From: Marinoscillum sp964351625
Lineage (GTDB): Bacteria; Bacteroidota; Bacteroidia; Cytophagales; Cyclobacteriaceae
DNA: 64,000 nt
Direction of reading: 5' to 3'
Assembly (NCBI GenBank): GCA_964351625.1
Contig: CAYGOV010000002.1
Location: forward strand, 306,339-370,338
Shown piece after piece: positions 1-8,477 of this stretch. The notes beneath the pieces were generated by a model. That model did no database searches. It saw nothing but the letters and a program-made list of their open reading frames with translations, and was not told the DNA's origin. The translations under genes were made by a program, and so were the position numbers. Each line of letters begins with the position of its first letter. Position 1 is the stretch's first letter.

Positions 1-138
1 ATAATCCCAATAAGTGAGATAGTCTGAATGCAACAATCCATCAAGGTATGCAGAGAGGTCTTGTCCCAGTGCATCATACTTCTGCTCTAGTTTTTCGAGC
101 TGATTTAAAATCTCTTCACTAAAATTTCTGTTTCCCAT
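1..138 (-). CDS. Tryptophan 2,3-dioxygenase, N-terminal fragment (cut by window edge)
   Basis: Only the first 46 codons are in the window; the gene runs off the left edge. It starts at an ATG whose complement is at 136-138. The peptide begins MGNRNFSEEILNQLEKLEQK and ends in a segment of the type LLHSDYLTYWDY. From memory, this matches the N-terminus of Bacteroidota tryptophan 2,3-dioxygenases, where a Y-x-DY motif precedes the first haem-pocket helices. That enzyme opens the indole ring of tryptophan to give N-formylkynurenine. The divergent neighbour, glutaryl-CoA dehydrogenase, acts later in the degradation of tryptophan and lysine, which supports the call. Only a short piece is visible, so the family is likely but not proven. 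Confidence 0.6.
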   Translation of the reverse strand, partial: MGNRNFSEEILNQLEKLEQKYDALGQDLSAYLDGLLHSDYLTYWDY

Positions 139-199
139 TCTCTTCGATCGGCTTTGTTGTAAATTTGAGGGATTAAAACTGATAAAACAACAACATTAC

Positions 200-1423
200 A
201 TGTCCACTGACACCACACCCCAAAACGGTCAGGCTAAAAAGCGAAATTTCATTGATAATTTTGAATCGCCTGATTTCTACCAAATAGACGACTTACTAAC
301 TGAAGAGCATCTTCTCATAAGATCCTCCGTCCGTGATTTTGTCAAAAAAGAGATCACTCCTTACATCGAAGATTGGGCTGAGAAAAACCACTTTCCATAT
401 GAGATAGTAAGAAAATTTGGAGAGGTTGGAGCCTTTGGGCCGACTGTTCCAGAAGCATATGGAGGTGGCGGACTAGACTACATCTCATATGGTCTGATCA
501 TGCAGGAAATAGAGCGAGGAGACTCGGGAATGAGATCAACTGCATCGGTACAAGGTTCACTCGTCATGCACCCGATCAATGCTTATGGCTCTGAAGAGCA
601 AAAGCGCAAATACTTACCAAAACTCGCTTCAGGCGAAATGTTGGGTTGCTTCGGACTCACTGAACCCAATCATGGTTCAAATCCTAGCGGCATGGAAACC
701 CATTTTAAAGATATGGGAGATCATTATCTGTTGAATGGCGCTAAAATGTGGATTTCTAATTCACCAAAAGCTGATATAGCAGTAGTATGGGCCAAAAATG
801 AAGAAGGCAGGATTAAGGGATTGATTGTGGAAAGAGGCATGGAAGGCTTCACCACACCTGAGACTCATGGTAAGTGGTCGCTTCGTGCTTCGTGTACAGG
901 AGAGCTCGTTTTCAGCGATGTGAAAGTTCCTAAAGAAAATCTTCTACCTAACAAAGATGGACTTGGCGCACCGCTTGGCTGTCTTGACAAAGCGCGCTAT
1001 GGTATTGCTTGGGGCGTAATCGGAGCAGCAATGGACTGCTACGAGTCAGCTAGAAAGTATGCAGCCGAGCGTCATCAATTTGGAAAACCAATTGCTTCTT
1101 TCCAATTGGTACAAAAGAAACTGGCCGAGATGCTTTCAGAAATCACCAAAGCACAACTGCTCAACTGGAGACTTGGTAAATTAATGGATGAAGGCAAAGC
1201 TACTACTGCGCAAATATCCTTAGCAAAGCGAAACAATGTTGCTGTTGCTTTGGATATCGCTAGGGAAGCAAGACAAATCCATGGAGGAATGGGGATTACA
1301 GGCGAATACCCAATGATGCGCCATATGATGAATCTAGAATCTGTAGTGACCTATGAAGGGACACATGATATCCACCTTTTGATCTTGGGTGCAGAGATTA
1401 CAGGCATTCCAGCATTCGAATAA
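200..1423 (+). CDS. gcdH: Glutaryl-CoA dehydrogenase (acyl-CoA dehydrogenase family)
   Basis: This FAD enzyme oxidises and decarboxylates glutaryl-CoA to crotonyl-CoA in lysine and tryptophan degradation. The 407-residue length and fold order (N-terminal helices, middle beta domain, C-terminal helical domain) are normal for the family. GCDH-like motifs visible here are GMRSTASVQGSLVMHP, LGCFGLTEPNHGSNPS and RYGIAWGVIGAAMDCYESAR. The segment VTYEGTHDIHLLILG near residue 386 carries the catalytic Glu of TYEGT. These read as glutaryl-CoA rather than short-chain acyl-CoA dehydrogenase. The ATG at 200 is preceded by a 61-base divergent spacer shared with the tryptophan dioxygenase gene. No electron-transfer flavoprotein gene is nearby. 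Confidence 0.9.
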   Translation: MSTDTTPQNGQAKKRNFIDNFESPDFYQIDDLLTEEHLLIRSSVRDFVKKEITPYIEDWAEKNHFPYEIVRKFGEVGAFGPTVPEAYGGGGLDYISYGLIMQEIERGDSGMRSTASVQGSLVMHPINAYGSEEQKRKYLPKLASGEMLGCFGLTEPNHGSNPSGMETHFKDMGDHYLLNGAKMWISNSPKADIAVVWAKNEEGRIKGLIVERGMEGFTTPETHGKWSLRASCTGELVFSDVKVPKENLLPNKDGLGAPLGCLDKARYGIAWGVIGAAMDCYESARKYAAERHQFGKPIASFQLVQKKLAEMLSEITKAQLLNWRLGKLMDEGKATTAQISLAKRNNVAVALDIAREARQIHGGMGITGEYPMMRHMMNLESVVTYEGTHDIHLLILGAEITGIPAFE

Positions 1424-1444
1424 TCCGCTCTTGTAATATATCTA

Positions 1445-1478
1445 GGCATGGCATATTTAATTTATTAAATATGCTGCC
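1445..1478. terminator. AT-rich hairpin between gcdH and the amidohydrolase gene
   Basis: Arms 1451-1460 and 1465-1474 are perfectly complementary (GCATATTTAA / TTAAATATGC) around a four-base loop. An outer GGCA/TGCC pair (1445-1448, 1475-1478) extends the stem across a two-base bulge. It lies 20-50 bases after the gcdH stop. There is no U-tract afterwards, so it may be a weak terminator, an mRNA-end hairpin or a binding site. Confidence 0.35.
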
Positions 1479-1500
1479 TCAATATCTCAATTAACAATCT

Positions 1501-4500
1501 ATGAAACATTATAGCTTTCTGCTATTGCTATTGGCGGTTTTCATTGCCAAAGCACAAGAAACCTTTCCTAAAGACGGAGTGGCAGATGAACGATCTGGGA
1601 ATTATGCGTTTATAAATGCTACCATTTATACGGATTACCAATCTAAGCTTGAAAATGCAACCTTGATTATCTCAAAAGGTAAGGTTGTATCTGCGACGGT
1701 TGGATCTGCTATACCAAAAGGGTATACAGTTGTTGATCTTAAAGGCAAGACCATATATCCTGGGATAGTGGAACCTTATGCCAATATTGGTATCCCAGAG
1801 GGTTCAACTCCATCCAAAGGAAGTGGACCAAAGTATGAGAGTCAGCTCAGCGGACCATACGGTTGGAATGATGCTATCAAGGCAGATTACAAAGCAATAA
1901 ATGAATTTGATCTAAAATCAAGTGAGGCAGATCCATTGCGCAAACTTGGGATCACATCCATCAATAGTTTCAGAGCAGATGGTATAGTACGCGGTTCGGC
2001 TGTTTTTGCCAACTTATCAGGGCTTACTTCACAAGAAGCAATACTAGAAAGCCAGTCGGCATTTCATTTCGCATTTAATAAGGGAACCTCTAAACAAGAA
2101 TATCCAAGCTCCATCATGGGTATGGTGGCGCTCCTTCGACAGACATACTATGATGCATCATGGTATGCAAGTCAAGGAAAGGATGCGCAGACAAACTTGA
2201 CATTGCAATCTTTCAACGATGCGCAGAACCTACCTCAGGTGTTTGAAGCAAATGGAGGAAAGCTGAGGGTCTTATTAGCTGATAAAATCGGTGATGAATT
2301 TGGTGTGAATTATATCATCAAGGGTAGTGGCGATGAGTATCAGAGGATTTCAGAGATTAAGAAAACCGGTGTTGCACTAATTATCCCGATGCAGTTTCCT
2401 GATGCTTTTGATGTGGAAGATCCATTAGACGCCTTGGATGTTTCGCTTGCTCAAATGAAGCATTGGGAACTAGCACCAACTAACCCTAAGGCTTTGGTGA
2501 ATGCGGGTATCACCTTTGCATTCACTACTGATGGAATCAAAGACAATAGCAACTATTGGAAGAATATCCGAAAGGCAGTTTCGCTTGGCTTGTCAGAGAC
2601 AGAAGCCTTGAAGGCCCTTACATATGCTCCTGCCAAACTTTTCAATCAAGAGTCGAAAGTTGGTTCACTTAAGAAAGGAATGGTTGCCAACTTCTTCGTT
2701 GCTTCAGGTAATATTTTCGATGAGAAAACGGAGATTCATCAGACTTGGTCGCAAGGCCAAAAATTTGAGTTTAGCGATTTGGAAAAAGTTGATCTAGCTG
2801 GAGCTTATGATTTAAAAGTAGGAACTGAAAGCTTCAAAATGGAGATCAGTGGTGAGCCTGCAAGTCAAAGTGTGAAACTAGTTATCAATGATTCTACAGA
2901 TGTAAAAGTTAAGTTTTCACAAAAGAGCAAAATTGTCTCATTGACATTTGCACCCAAAAAAGGTGAGTCAGATGTGAGATTGACTGGTTGGTATCGTGAT
3001 GCGGCTTTTGGTGGTACAGGTCAGAAAGCAGATGGAAGCTGGGTAGAATGGTCGGCAAAGCGCACTGGTGATTTGAAGCCAAAAGATGAAACCAAAGAAG
3101 ACGTGAAGGAAGGAGAAGCCAAAGAAGACGCTCTTGAAGAATTGGGTTCGTTGATCTATCCATTTGTAGCCTATGGCTGGGAAGTGAAGCCCAAAGCAGA
3201 AACAATTCTATTCCAAAATGCAACAGTTTGGACTTTAGAGGGTGAAGGAAAGTTGGAGTCATCTGATGTCCTAGTGAAGAATGGTAAAATTTCCGCAGTG
3301 GGTAAAGGATTGAGTGCTGAAGGTGCGAAGATTATTGATGCCACTGGCATGCATTTGACTCCAGGAATAATAGATGAGCACTCGCACATTGCACTTTCAT
3401 CTGTCAATGAAGGGACGCACGCTATCACTGCAGAAGTGAGAATGTATGATGCTGTGAATTCAGAAGATGTAAATATCTATCGTCAGTTAGCAGGAGGTGT
3501 CACCACGGCTCAGTTGCTTCATGGCTCTGCTAATCCAGTTGGTGGACAGTCAGCTTTGATCAAGTTCAGATGGGGGTCTAGCCCTGAAGAACTCAAAATC
3601 GCAGGTGCAGATGGCTATATCAAATTTGCCTTAGGAGAGAATGTAAAGCAATCCAACTGGGGCGATGATTACTCGATTCGATTCCCTCAAACAAGAATGG
3701 GTGTGGAACAAGTATTTGTAGATGGCTTTAGCAGAGCAAAGGCGTATGGCGAAGCAAAAGCGCGATATGATGGACTTAGCAAAAAGGCTAAGGCTGGAGC
3801 TAAAGCACCGAGAACTGATCTGCAATTGGAGACGCTTTTAGAAATCATCAATAAGGAGCGTTTCATTACTTGTCACTCTTATGTGCAGTCAGAGATCAAT
3901 ATGCTTATGAAAGTAGCGGAGAGCTTTGATTTTCGTGTCAATACTTTCACTCATATCCTTGAAGGATATAAAGTAGCTGATAAAATGGCAGCTCATGGAG
4001 CTGGAGGATCTACATTCTCAGATTGGTGGGCCTACAAGTTTGAGGTGAATGAGGCCATCCCATACAATGCATCTTTGATGAACCTTGCTGGTGTCGTATC
4101 AGCGATTAACTCTGATGATGCAGAAATGGCTCGAAGACTCAATCAAGAAGCTGCCAAGTCTATGAAGTATGGTGGAATGACTGAGATGGATGCACTAAAG
4201 ATGGTGACTCTTAATCCAGCAAAACTTCTTCATCTTGATGATCAAATGGGTAGCATCAAAGTAGGCAAGGATGCTGACCTGGTACTTTGGAATGATCATC
4301 CACTTTCTATCTATGCTAGCCCTGAGATGACTTTGGTAGATGGGATTGTCTACTATAGCAAAGAACAAGACAAAGTAAATAGAGGATCAATAGCTACTGA
4401 GCGAGCAAGACTCATTGAGAAAATGCGTGACGTCAAGAGCGGTGGAGCAAAGACACAAAAACCAAAGAAAGAGGACAAGCACTATTTCGAGTGTGAGGAC

Positions 4501-4545
4501 ATAATAGAAGAATCAGCCATCTTTAACAATATTCAAAATGATTAA
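1501..4545 (+). CDS. Secreted double-module amidohydrolase (one intact, one degenerate domain)
   Basis: The 1014-residue protein starts with a signal peptide (MKHYSFLLLLLAVFIAKAQ) and holds two amidohydrolase-type modules. The C-terminal module (about 565-990) has a full metal-site set: HSH at 627-629 after LTPGIIDE, a candidate carboxylated Lys in YIKFALGENVK, His in ITCHSY, His in FTHILEG and Asp in INSDDAEM. This predicts an active binuclear metal hydrolase of the imidazolonepropionase/isoaspartyl-peptidase superfamily, probably acting in the periplasm. The N-terminal module (about 35-430) keeps the YPGI strand, but EPYAN stands where HxH should be, so it is probably non-catalytic. A charged Lys/Glu-rich linker (about 520-545) joins them. 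The last 8 bases overlap the next gene. The substrate cannot be read from the sequence. Confidence 0.85.
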   Translation: MKHYSFLLLLLAVFIAKAQETFPKDGVADERSGNYAFINATIYTDYQSKLENATLIISKGKVVSATVGSAIPKGYTVVDLKGKTIYPGIVEPYANIGIPEGSTPSKGSGPKYESQLSGPYGWNDAIKADYKAINEFDLKSSEADPLRKLGITSINSFRADGIVRGSAVFANLSGLTSQEAILESQSAFHFAFNKGTSKQEYPSSIMGMVALLRQTYYDASWYASQGKDAQTNLTLQSFNDAQNLPQVFEANGGKLRVLLADKIGDEFGVNYIIKGSGDEYQRISEIKKTGVALIIPMQFPDAFDVEDPLDALDVSLAQMKHWELAPTNPKALVNAGITFAFTTDGIKDNSNYWKNIRKAVSLGLSETEALKALTYAPAKLFNQESKVGSLKKGMVANFFVASGNIFDEKTEIHQTWSQGQKFEFSDLEKVDLAGAYDLKVGTESFKMEISGEPASQSVKLVINDSTDVKVKFSQKSKIVSLTFAPKKGESDVRLTGWYRDAAFGGTGQKADGSWVEWSAKRTGDLKPKDETKEDVKEGEAKEDALEELGSLIYPFVAYGWEVKPKAETILFQNATVWTLEGEGKLESSDVLVKNGKISAVGKGLSAEGAKIIDATGMHLTPGIIDEHSHIALSSVNEGTHAITAEVRMYDAVNSEDVNIYRQLAGGVTTAQLLHGSANPVGGQSALIKFRWGSSPEELKIAGADGYIKFALGENVKQSNWGDDYSIRFPQTRMGVEQVFVDGFSRAKAYGEAKARYDGLSKKAKAGAKAPRTDLQLETLLEIINKERFITCHSYVQSEINMLMKVAESFDFRVNTFTHILEGYKVADKMAAHGAGGSTFSDWWAYKFEVNEAIPYNASLMNLAGVVSAINSDDAEMARRLNQEAAKSMKYGGMTEMDALKMVTLNPAKLLHLDDQMGSIKVGKDADLVLWNDHPLSIYASPEMTLVDGIVYYSKEQDKVNRGSIATERARLIEKMRDVKSGGAKTQKPKKEDKHYFECEDIIEESAIFNNIQND

Positions 4546-5839
4546 GCATATTACAATATCAATTATAGCGCTTTTCATTTCACTTGAAATGATGGCTCAA
4601 GTGCCTGCACCAGGCGTAGCACAATCTCAACCTATAGCTATCACCAACGCGACCGCTCATTTGGGCAACGGCAAAGTAATAGAGAACTCCTTGATCACTT
4701 TTGATGAGGGAAAAATCACTTTCGTAGGTGAGAAGGCATCTGCGAGTATGGATTTAGCTGGGTATAAAATGATAGACGCCAAAGGCAAGCATGTCTATCC
4801 AGGCTTGATACTTCCTTTGTCAAAATTGGGATTGGTGGAAGTGTCAGCTGTACGTGCTTCTCGCGATTTTTCAGAAACAGGTGATTTCAACCCAAATGTC
4901 CGTACTGCTGTAGCATACAATACAGATTCAGAGTTGATACCCACAATGAAGTTCAACGGCATCCAGATTGCTCAAATAGCTCCAACAGGTGGTAGAATAG
5001 AAGGAATGAGTAGCATCATGCAACTGGATGCGTGGAACTGGGAAGATGCACTCTATTCGGAAGATGATGGTATTCATATTAATTGGCCTTCGTTGAGCTC
5101 TGGAGCGAGATGGTGGATGGGTGAGACAGAACGTAGAGAGAATAAAGAGTATAAGAAAGAAGTTGATGAGCTGCTGCAGTTCATCAGTGATGCCAAGGCC
5201 TATATGGAAGATGTGAATGCGGTGAAGAATCTCAAGCTTGATGCTATGGTTCCAGTTCTCAAAGGGGAACGTACAATTTATATGTATGCCAATCGTCCCA
5301 AAGAAATCGTTGAAGGTATTCAGATGCTTAAAGAAGCTGGTATAGAAAAACTTGTACTTACAGGCGGACGTGAGGTATGGGAAGTAAGAGATATTCTAAA
5401 GTCTTACAATGTGCCTGTACTTCTCGATAACGTTCACAGGATCCCAGGAAGAAGCGATGACGATGTAGATTGGTCTTATAGACTTCCAGGATTACTGGAT
5501 GCTGAAGGTGTGCTAGTTGGCTTGAATTACGCAGTTGGAGATGTAGCTAGCTCTAGAAATCTACCATTTTTTGCAGGAACTGTGGCAGCATATGATGTGG
5601 ACAAAGAAGTAGCATTGAAAATGGTTACTTCCAATACTGCCAAAATCTTGGGAATAGATCAGCGCACTGGTACTTTAGAAAAAGGAAAGGACGCTAATAT
5701 TGTTATATCTGAAGGTGATTTACTTGACATGAGAGGCAATATCATTAGCTTTTCTTTTATAAAAGGTAGGACAGTGGACTTGCATGCAATGCAGCAGCGA
5801 TTGTATGAAAAGTTCAAGACAAAGTACTCGGGCAAATAG
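4538..5839 (+). CDS. Secreted amidohydrolase-like protein, probably catalytically degenerate
   Basis: A 433-residue protein with a signal peptide (MIKHITISIIALFISLEMMAQ) and an amidohydrolase fold. The N-terminal strand ends in YPGLILPLSKLGL, where active relatives have PGxxDxHxH, so both N-terminal metal histidines are absent. The C-terminal part keeps the family segment (NTAKILGIDQRTGTLEKG, then KDANIV) that closes the small beta domain. Its start overlaps the stop of the preceding double-module gene by 8 bases, which suggests coupled translation and joint function. I infer a structural or regulatory partner of the upstream enzyme, or a binding protein. It resembles the degenerate N-terminal module of that protein. 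A strong hairpin follows the stop. Confidence 0.8.
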   Translation: MIKHITISIIALFISLEMMAQVPAPGVAQSQPIAITNATAHLGNGKVIENSLITFDEGKITFVGEKASASMDLAGYKMIDAKGKHVYPGLILPLSKLGLVEVSAVRASRDFSETGDFNPNVRTAVAYNTDSELIPTMKFNGIQIAQIAPTGGRIEGMSSIMQLDAWNWEDALYSEDDGIHINWPSLSSGARWWMGETERRENKEYKKEVDELLQFISDAKAYMEDVNAVKNLKLDAMVPVLKGERTIYMYANRPKEIVEGIQMLKEAGIEKLVLTGGREVWEVRDILKSYNVPVLLDNVHRIPGRSDDDVDWSYRLPGLLDAEGVLVGLNYAVGDVASSRNLPFFAGTVAAYDVDKEVALKMVTSNTAKILGIDQRTGTLEKGKDANIVISEGDLLDMRGNIISFSFIKGRTVDLHAMQQRLYEKFKTKYSGK

Positions 5840-5868
5840 GAATCCTAGTAAAATTAGAAATCATAAAG

Positions 5869-5913
5869 AAAGGAGTCATGATTGATTTTAAAGAATCAAT
5901 CATGACTCCTTTT
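5869..5913 (+). terminator. Rho-independent terminator after the amidohydrolase pair
   Basis: A 19-base-pair perfect stem (5869-5887 with 5894-5912) closes a six-base loop (TTAAAG). The right arm ends in CCTTTT. It begins 30 bases after the stop of the second amidohydrolase gene and is the strongest hairpin noticed in the window. Because it is symmetrical it could also stop transcription from the other side. Confidence 0.85.
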
Positions 5914-6253
5914 GCATTGCATCCCCGTTTTATCTGAAATTGAGGACTTTTGGTGTTGTTTACTAATCTTTCGGATCTATCTATTAGACACAAAAAGGTG
6001 GGTTCTTAGTAGCGTAAAGTTGTACGTTTCATCATTCAAATGTTCATCCTCTAAAAGCATTGGTCTGCATATTTTGAATACTTCAGCAAAAGCATTTGTT
6101 GCTAGGCCTTCAAACCTTACTGTGAATTAATAGTTTGCACCTAATTATTGCCTTTAAAGGTTTTGCAATGATGAAACTTGCGGATTGGGATCAAAGAGTT
6201 TCATCTGATATCGAACATTCGTGTATTAAAATTTGCATTTTTGTTTTCGAAAT
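5914..6253. other. Non-coding stretch upstream of the sensor kinase
   Basis: About 340 bases with no convincing gene. Two open frames of 72 and 60 codons cross it, but they have no recognisable motif, unusual composition and one runs into the kinase gene in another frame. No clean promoter, operator or repeat was recognised. It probably holds the promoter and leader of the kinase gene. Confidence 0.5.
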
Positions 6254-7672
6254 ATGCTTCAGAAATATCATAATATACTCCAAGAAGTCAAGTCCGACAT
6301 CCTTGATAAAGCTTTAATCTTTGGGTCAATAGCTGGTTCGATGGTTTACATAGTAGACTTTGTAACATGGAAAGGTGGTTTTGAACTTTCATTAATTACG
6401 GATGCTATAGTTGTAGTGTTTCTCATTTTATTTACAATTTTCAGAAAGCGGATTTCAGTTACCATTAAATCCGTATTTGTTATTGTCTCCATTTTTGTAC
6501 TTGTTTTTGTTGATATTTTGGAGCTAGGAGTACTATCAGCTAACAAAGTTCTTTTTATTTTATTACCATTCTTTGCTTTTATTTCGCTTTCGAAGAAATG
6601 GACTTTCATAGTTTTTGGGATGAGTTTAATAGGTTCCATTGTTTTAGGGTACCTACATTCTACAGGTCTTCTGTCTGTTACTATCAGTGAATACATTGGT
6701 TTTGAAGCATGGTTTATTCATTTCACCTTGATTTGCGTGGTGAGTTTTGTGGTTTATCTCATTATAGGTAAGTACAATGGAGCCTATGAAGACATGATTG
6801 GTAATTTATTGGCCAAGAATGAAGAAATCTCACTTAAGGAAGAAAGTCTATTAGAATATAAAACCAAACTCGAAGATCTAGTCGAAGAAAGAACAAGAGC
6901 ACTAGTATCCACCAATCGCAAACTCACAGATAAAGCCAATGTCCTTCGCAATGCATTGAAAAATTTGAATAACGCTCAAGAGCGCCTGTTGGAAACAGAA
7001 AAAATGGCTTCCCTTGGCTTACTTGCAACAGGCGTAGCACATGAAATAAACAATCCGTTGAATCAGATAGTGGGCGGAGTTTCACTACTAGAAATGAAAA
7101 TTCGAGATAGAAAGGAGTATGAGGATGATGAAGAGGTATTTAAGCTTTTGGAGGAGGTGAAGATGGGTGTGAAGAGAGCTTCTAAAATTGTTGTTAATCT
7201 CAATCAATATGGCCCTAATCATGCTTCCATGAATGATTTATGCGACATTCATGACATTCTTAAATACAGTATTGCACTATGTGAGCGGGACATTCCTAAA
7301 GGAATAGCCATTGAGACAGAATTGAATGCGTCCTCTTATGTTATGAAAGGGAATATTGGTAAAATACATCAAGTGTTCATAAACCTTATTGGTAATGCTG
7401 GTCAGGCTATCAAAGGGGAAGGGAAAATAAAGATAATTACCTCCAATAGTGCTGATTCACTTATTATCAATATTTCGGATAGTGGAATAGGTATAGCAAA
7501 AGAGCATTTGTCCAAAATTTATGAGCCTTTTTTCACTACTAAAGCACCCGGTGAAGGAACGGGACTTGGCTTATATATAGTGTTTGGTATAGTCAGAGAG
7601 CATGATGGGAAGCTATCTGTTACTTCGGAAGTGGGAATGGGCACCAATATCAAACTCACGTTTCCACTTTAG
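6254..7672 (+). CDS. Membrane sensor histidine kinase, six-helix N-terminal domain (orphan)
   Basis: A 472-residue kinase counted from the ATG at 6254 (a TTG at 6233 in the same frame would add seven residues). The N-terminal third has about six hydrophobic helices, with no sizeable periplasmic domain, so the signal may be sensed in the membrane. A coiled coil follows (about 190-250), then the HisKA H-box ATGVAHEINNPLNQIVGG. The catalytic ATPase domain has the N-box VFINLIGNAGQAI, G1 DSGIGI, F-box FFTTK and G2 GTGLGL, so it looks active. There is no receiver domain and no response-regulator gene beside it, so its partner lies elsewhere. The HEINNPLN H-box places it near NtrB-like kinases. Confidence 0.85.
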   Translation: MLQKYHNILQEVKSDILDKALIFGSIAGSMVYIVDFVTWKGGFELSLITDAIVVVFLILFTIFRKRISVTIKSVFVIVSIFVLVFVDILELGVLSANKVLFILLPFFAFISLSKKWTFIVFGMSLIGSIVLGYLHSTGLLSVTISEYIGFEAWFIHFTLICVVSFVVYLIIGKYNGAYEDMIGNLLAKNEEISLKEESLLEYKTKLEDLVEERTRALVSTNRKLTDKANVLRNALKNLNNAQERLLETEKMASLGLLATGVAHEINNPLNQIVGGVSLLEMKIRDRKEYEDDEEVFKLLEEVKMGVKRASKIVVNLNQYGPNHASMNDLCDIHDILKYSIALCERDIPKGIAIETELNASSYVMKGNIGKIHQVFINLIGNAGQAIKGEGKIKIITSNSADSLIINISDSGIGIAKEHLSKIYEPFFTTKAPGEGTGLGLYIVFGIVREHDGKLSVTSEVGMGTNIKLTFPL

Positions 7673-7708
7673 TCAAGAGGTCTTTTGGATAGATATGTGA
7701 CAACAAAA

Positions 7709-7746
7709 TACCCTTGGTTAAACATGATTACATCTAACCAAGGGTA
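7709..7746. terminator. Bidirectional hairpin between converging genes
   Basis: Perfect 12-base arms TACCCTTGGTTA (7709-7720) and TAACCAAGGGTA (7735-7746) enclose a 14-base loop. It lies between the stop of the sensor kinase (+) and the stop of the pirin gene (-), the usual place for a shared terminator. It has no long U-tract on either side. Confidence 0.5.
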
Positions 7747-7755
7747 AATGAACAT

Positions 7756-8460
7756 TTACATAGGTACTTCTATTATTAACAACTTACTTTTTTTGATTGC
7801 TTCAATAGTGATATTTTCACTTTCTGTGATTCCTATCGCATCTCGCTTACTCAATGCTTCACCAGAAACATTTACAGCGCCATCAATTACGAAAGTATAG
7901 ATTCCACTTTTCTGCGAATGCTTACTGTATTCTATGCTATTTCCGCTATCAACATCTGCTAAGCTGAACCAAGCATCTTGGTTGATCCAAAGCGCTTTTT
8001 CATCATCTGGCGCTACTACTGTTTGGATTTTATTGGCTCTCGGAGCTTCATCAAATGTGATTTGCTGGTAGCGAGGAGTGATGTTCTTTTCCTTTGGTAA
8101 AATCCATATTTGTAGAAAATTAACTGGGTTCTCTTTGGAGTGATTGTACTCAGAGTGTGTCAAACCTGAGCCGGCACTCATTATCTGCACATCGCCAGTT
8201 CTGATCACTTCCGTGGTACCTGTACTGTCTTTATGCTCCAAGTCTCCAACAAGAGGAATAGAGATGATTTCCATATTGTCATGGCCATGAGTGCCAAATC
8301 CCATGCCTGGAGTCACTATGTCGTCATTGAGTACACGAAGTACGCCAAATCCCATTCTTTCAGGATTGTAATATCTCCCAAAACTGAAAGTATGTTTACT
8401 ATCTAGCCAACCAAAATTAGCAGAGCCCCTTGAGGCGGCTTTGTGAATGATCGTTTTCAT
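7756..8460 (-). CDS. Pirin family protein (YhhW-type bicupin)
   Basis: A 234-residue cytoplasmic bicupin. The N-terminal cupin carries the metal-ligand pattern of YhhW-like pirins: His58 and His60 in FGTHGHDNMEI, then His102 and Glu104 in GLTHSEYNH. The family start (SRGSANFGWLDSKHTFSFG) is present. Some relatives have quercetin 2,3-dioxygenase activity in vitro; the physiological role is not settled. It lies 17 bases downstream of a nitroreductase gene on the same strand, so the two form one operon, probably a redox or electrophile response unit. The unit is preceded by a large palindrome. Confidence 0.9.
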   Translation of the reverse strand: MKTIIHKAASRGSANFGWLDSKHTFSFGRYYNPERMGFGVLRVLNDDIVTPGMGFGTHGHDNMEIISIPLVGDLEHKDSTGTTEVIRTGDVQIMSAGSGLTHSEYNHSKENPVNFLQIWILPKEKNITPRYQQITFDEAPRANKIQTVVAPDDEKALWINQDAWFSLADVDSGNSIEYSKHSQKSGIYTFVIDGAVNVSGEALSKRDAIGITESENITIEAIKKSKLLIIEVPM

Positions 8461-8477
8461 TATTTTAATATTTGTAT

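Noticed and set aside
2909..3262. 117-codon minus-strand open frame inside the amidohydrolase gene
   Set aside because: Antisense to a conserved region; Leu/His/Ser-rich composition is typical of a shadow frame.
5912..6317. Two open frames (72 and 60 codons) between the amidohydrolase terminator and the kinase
   Set aside because: No family, poor composition, and the second runs into the kinase gene in another frame.
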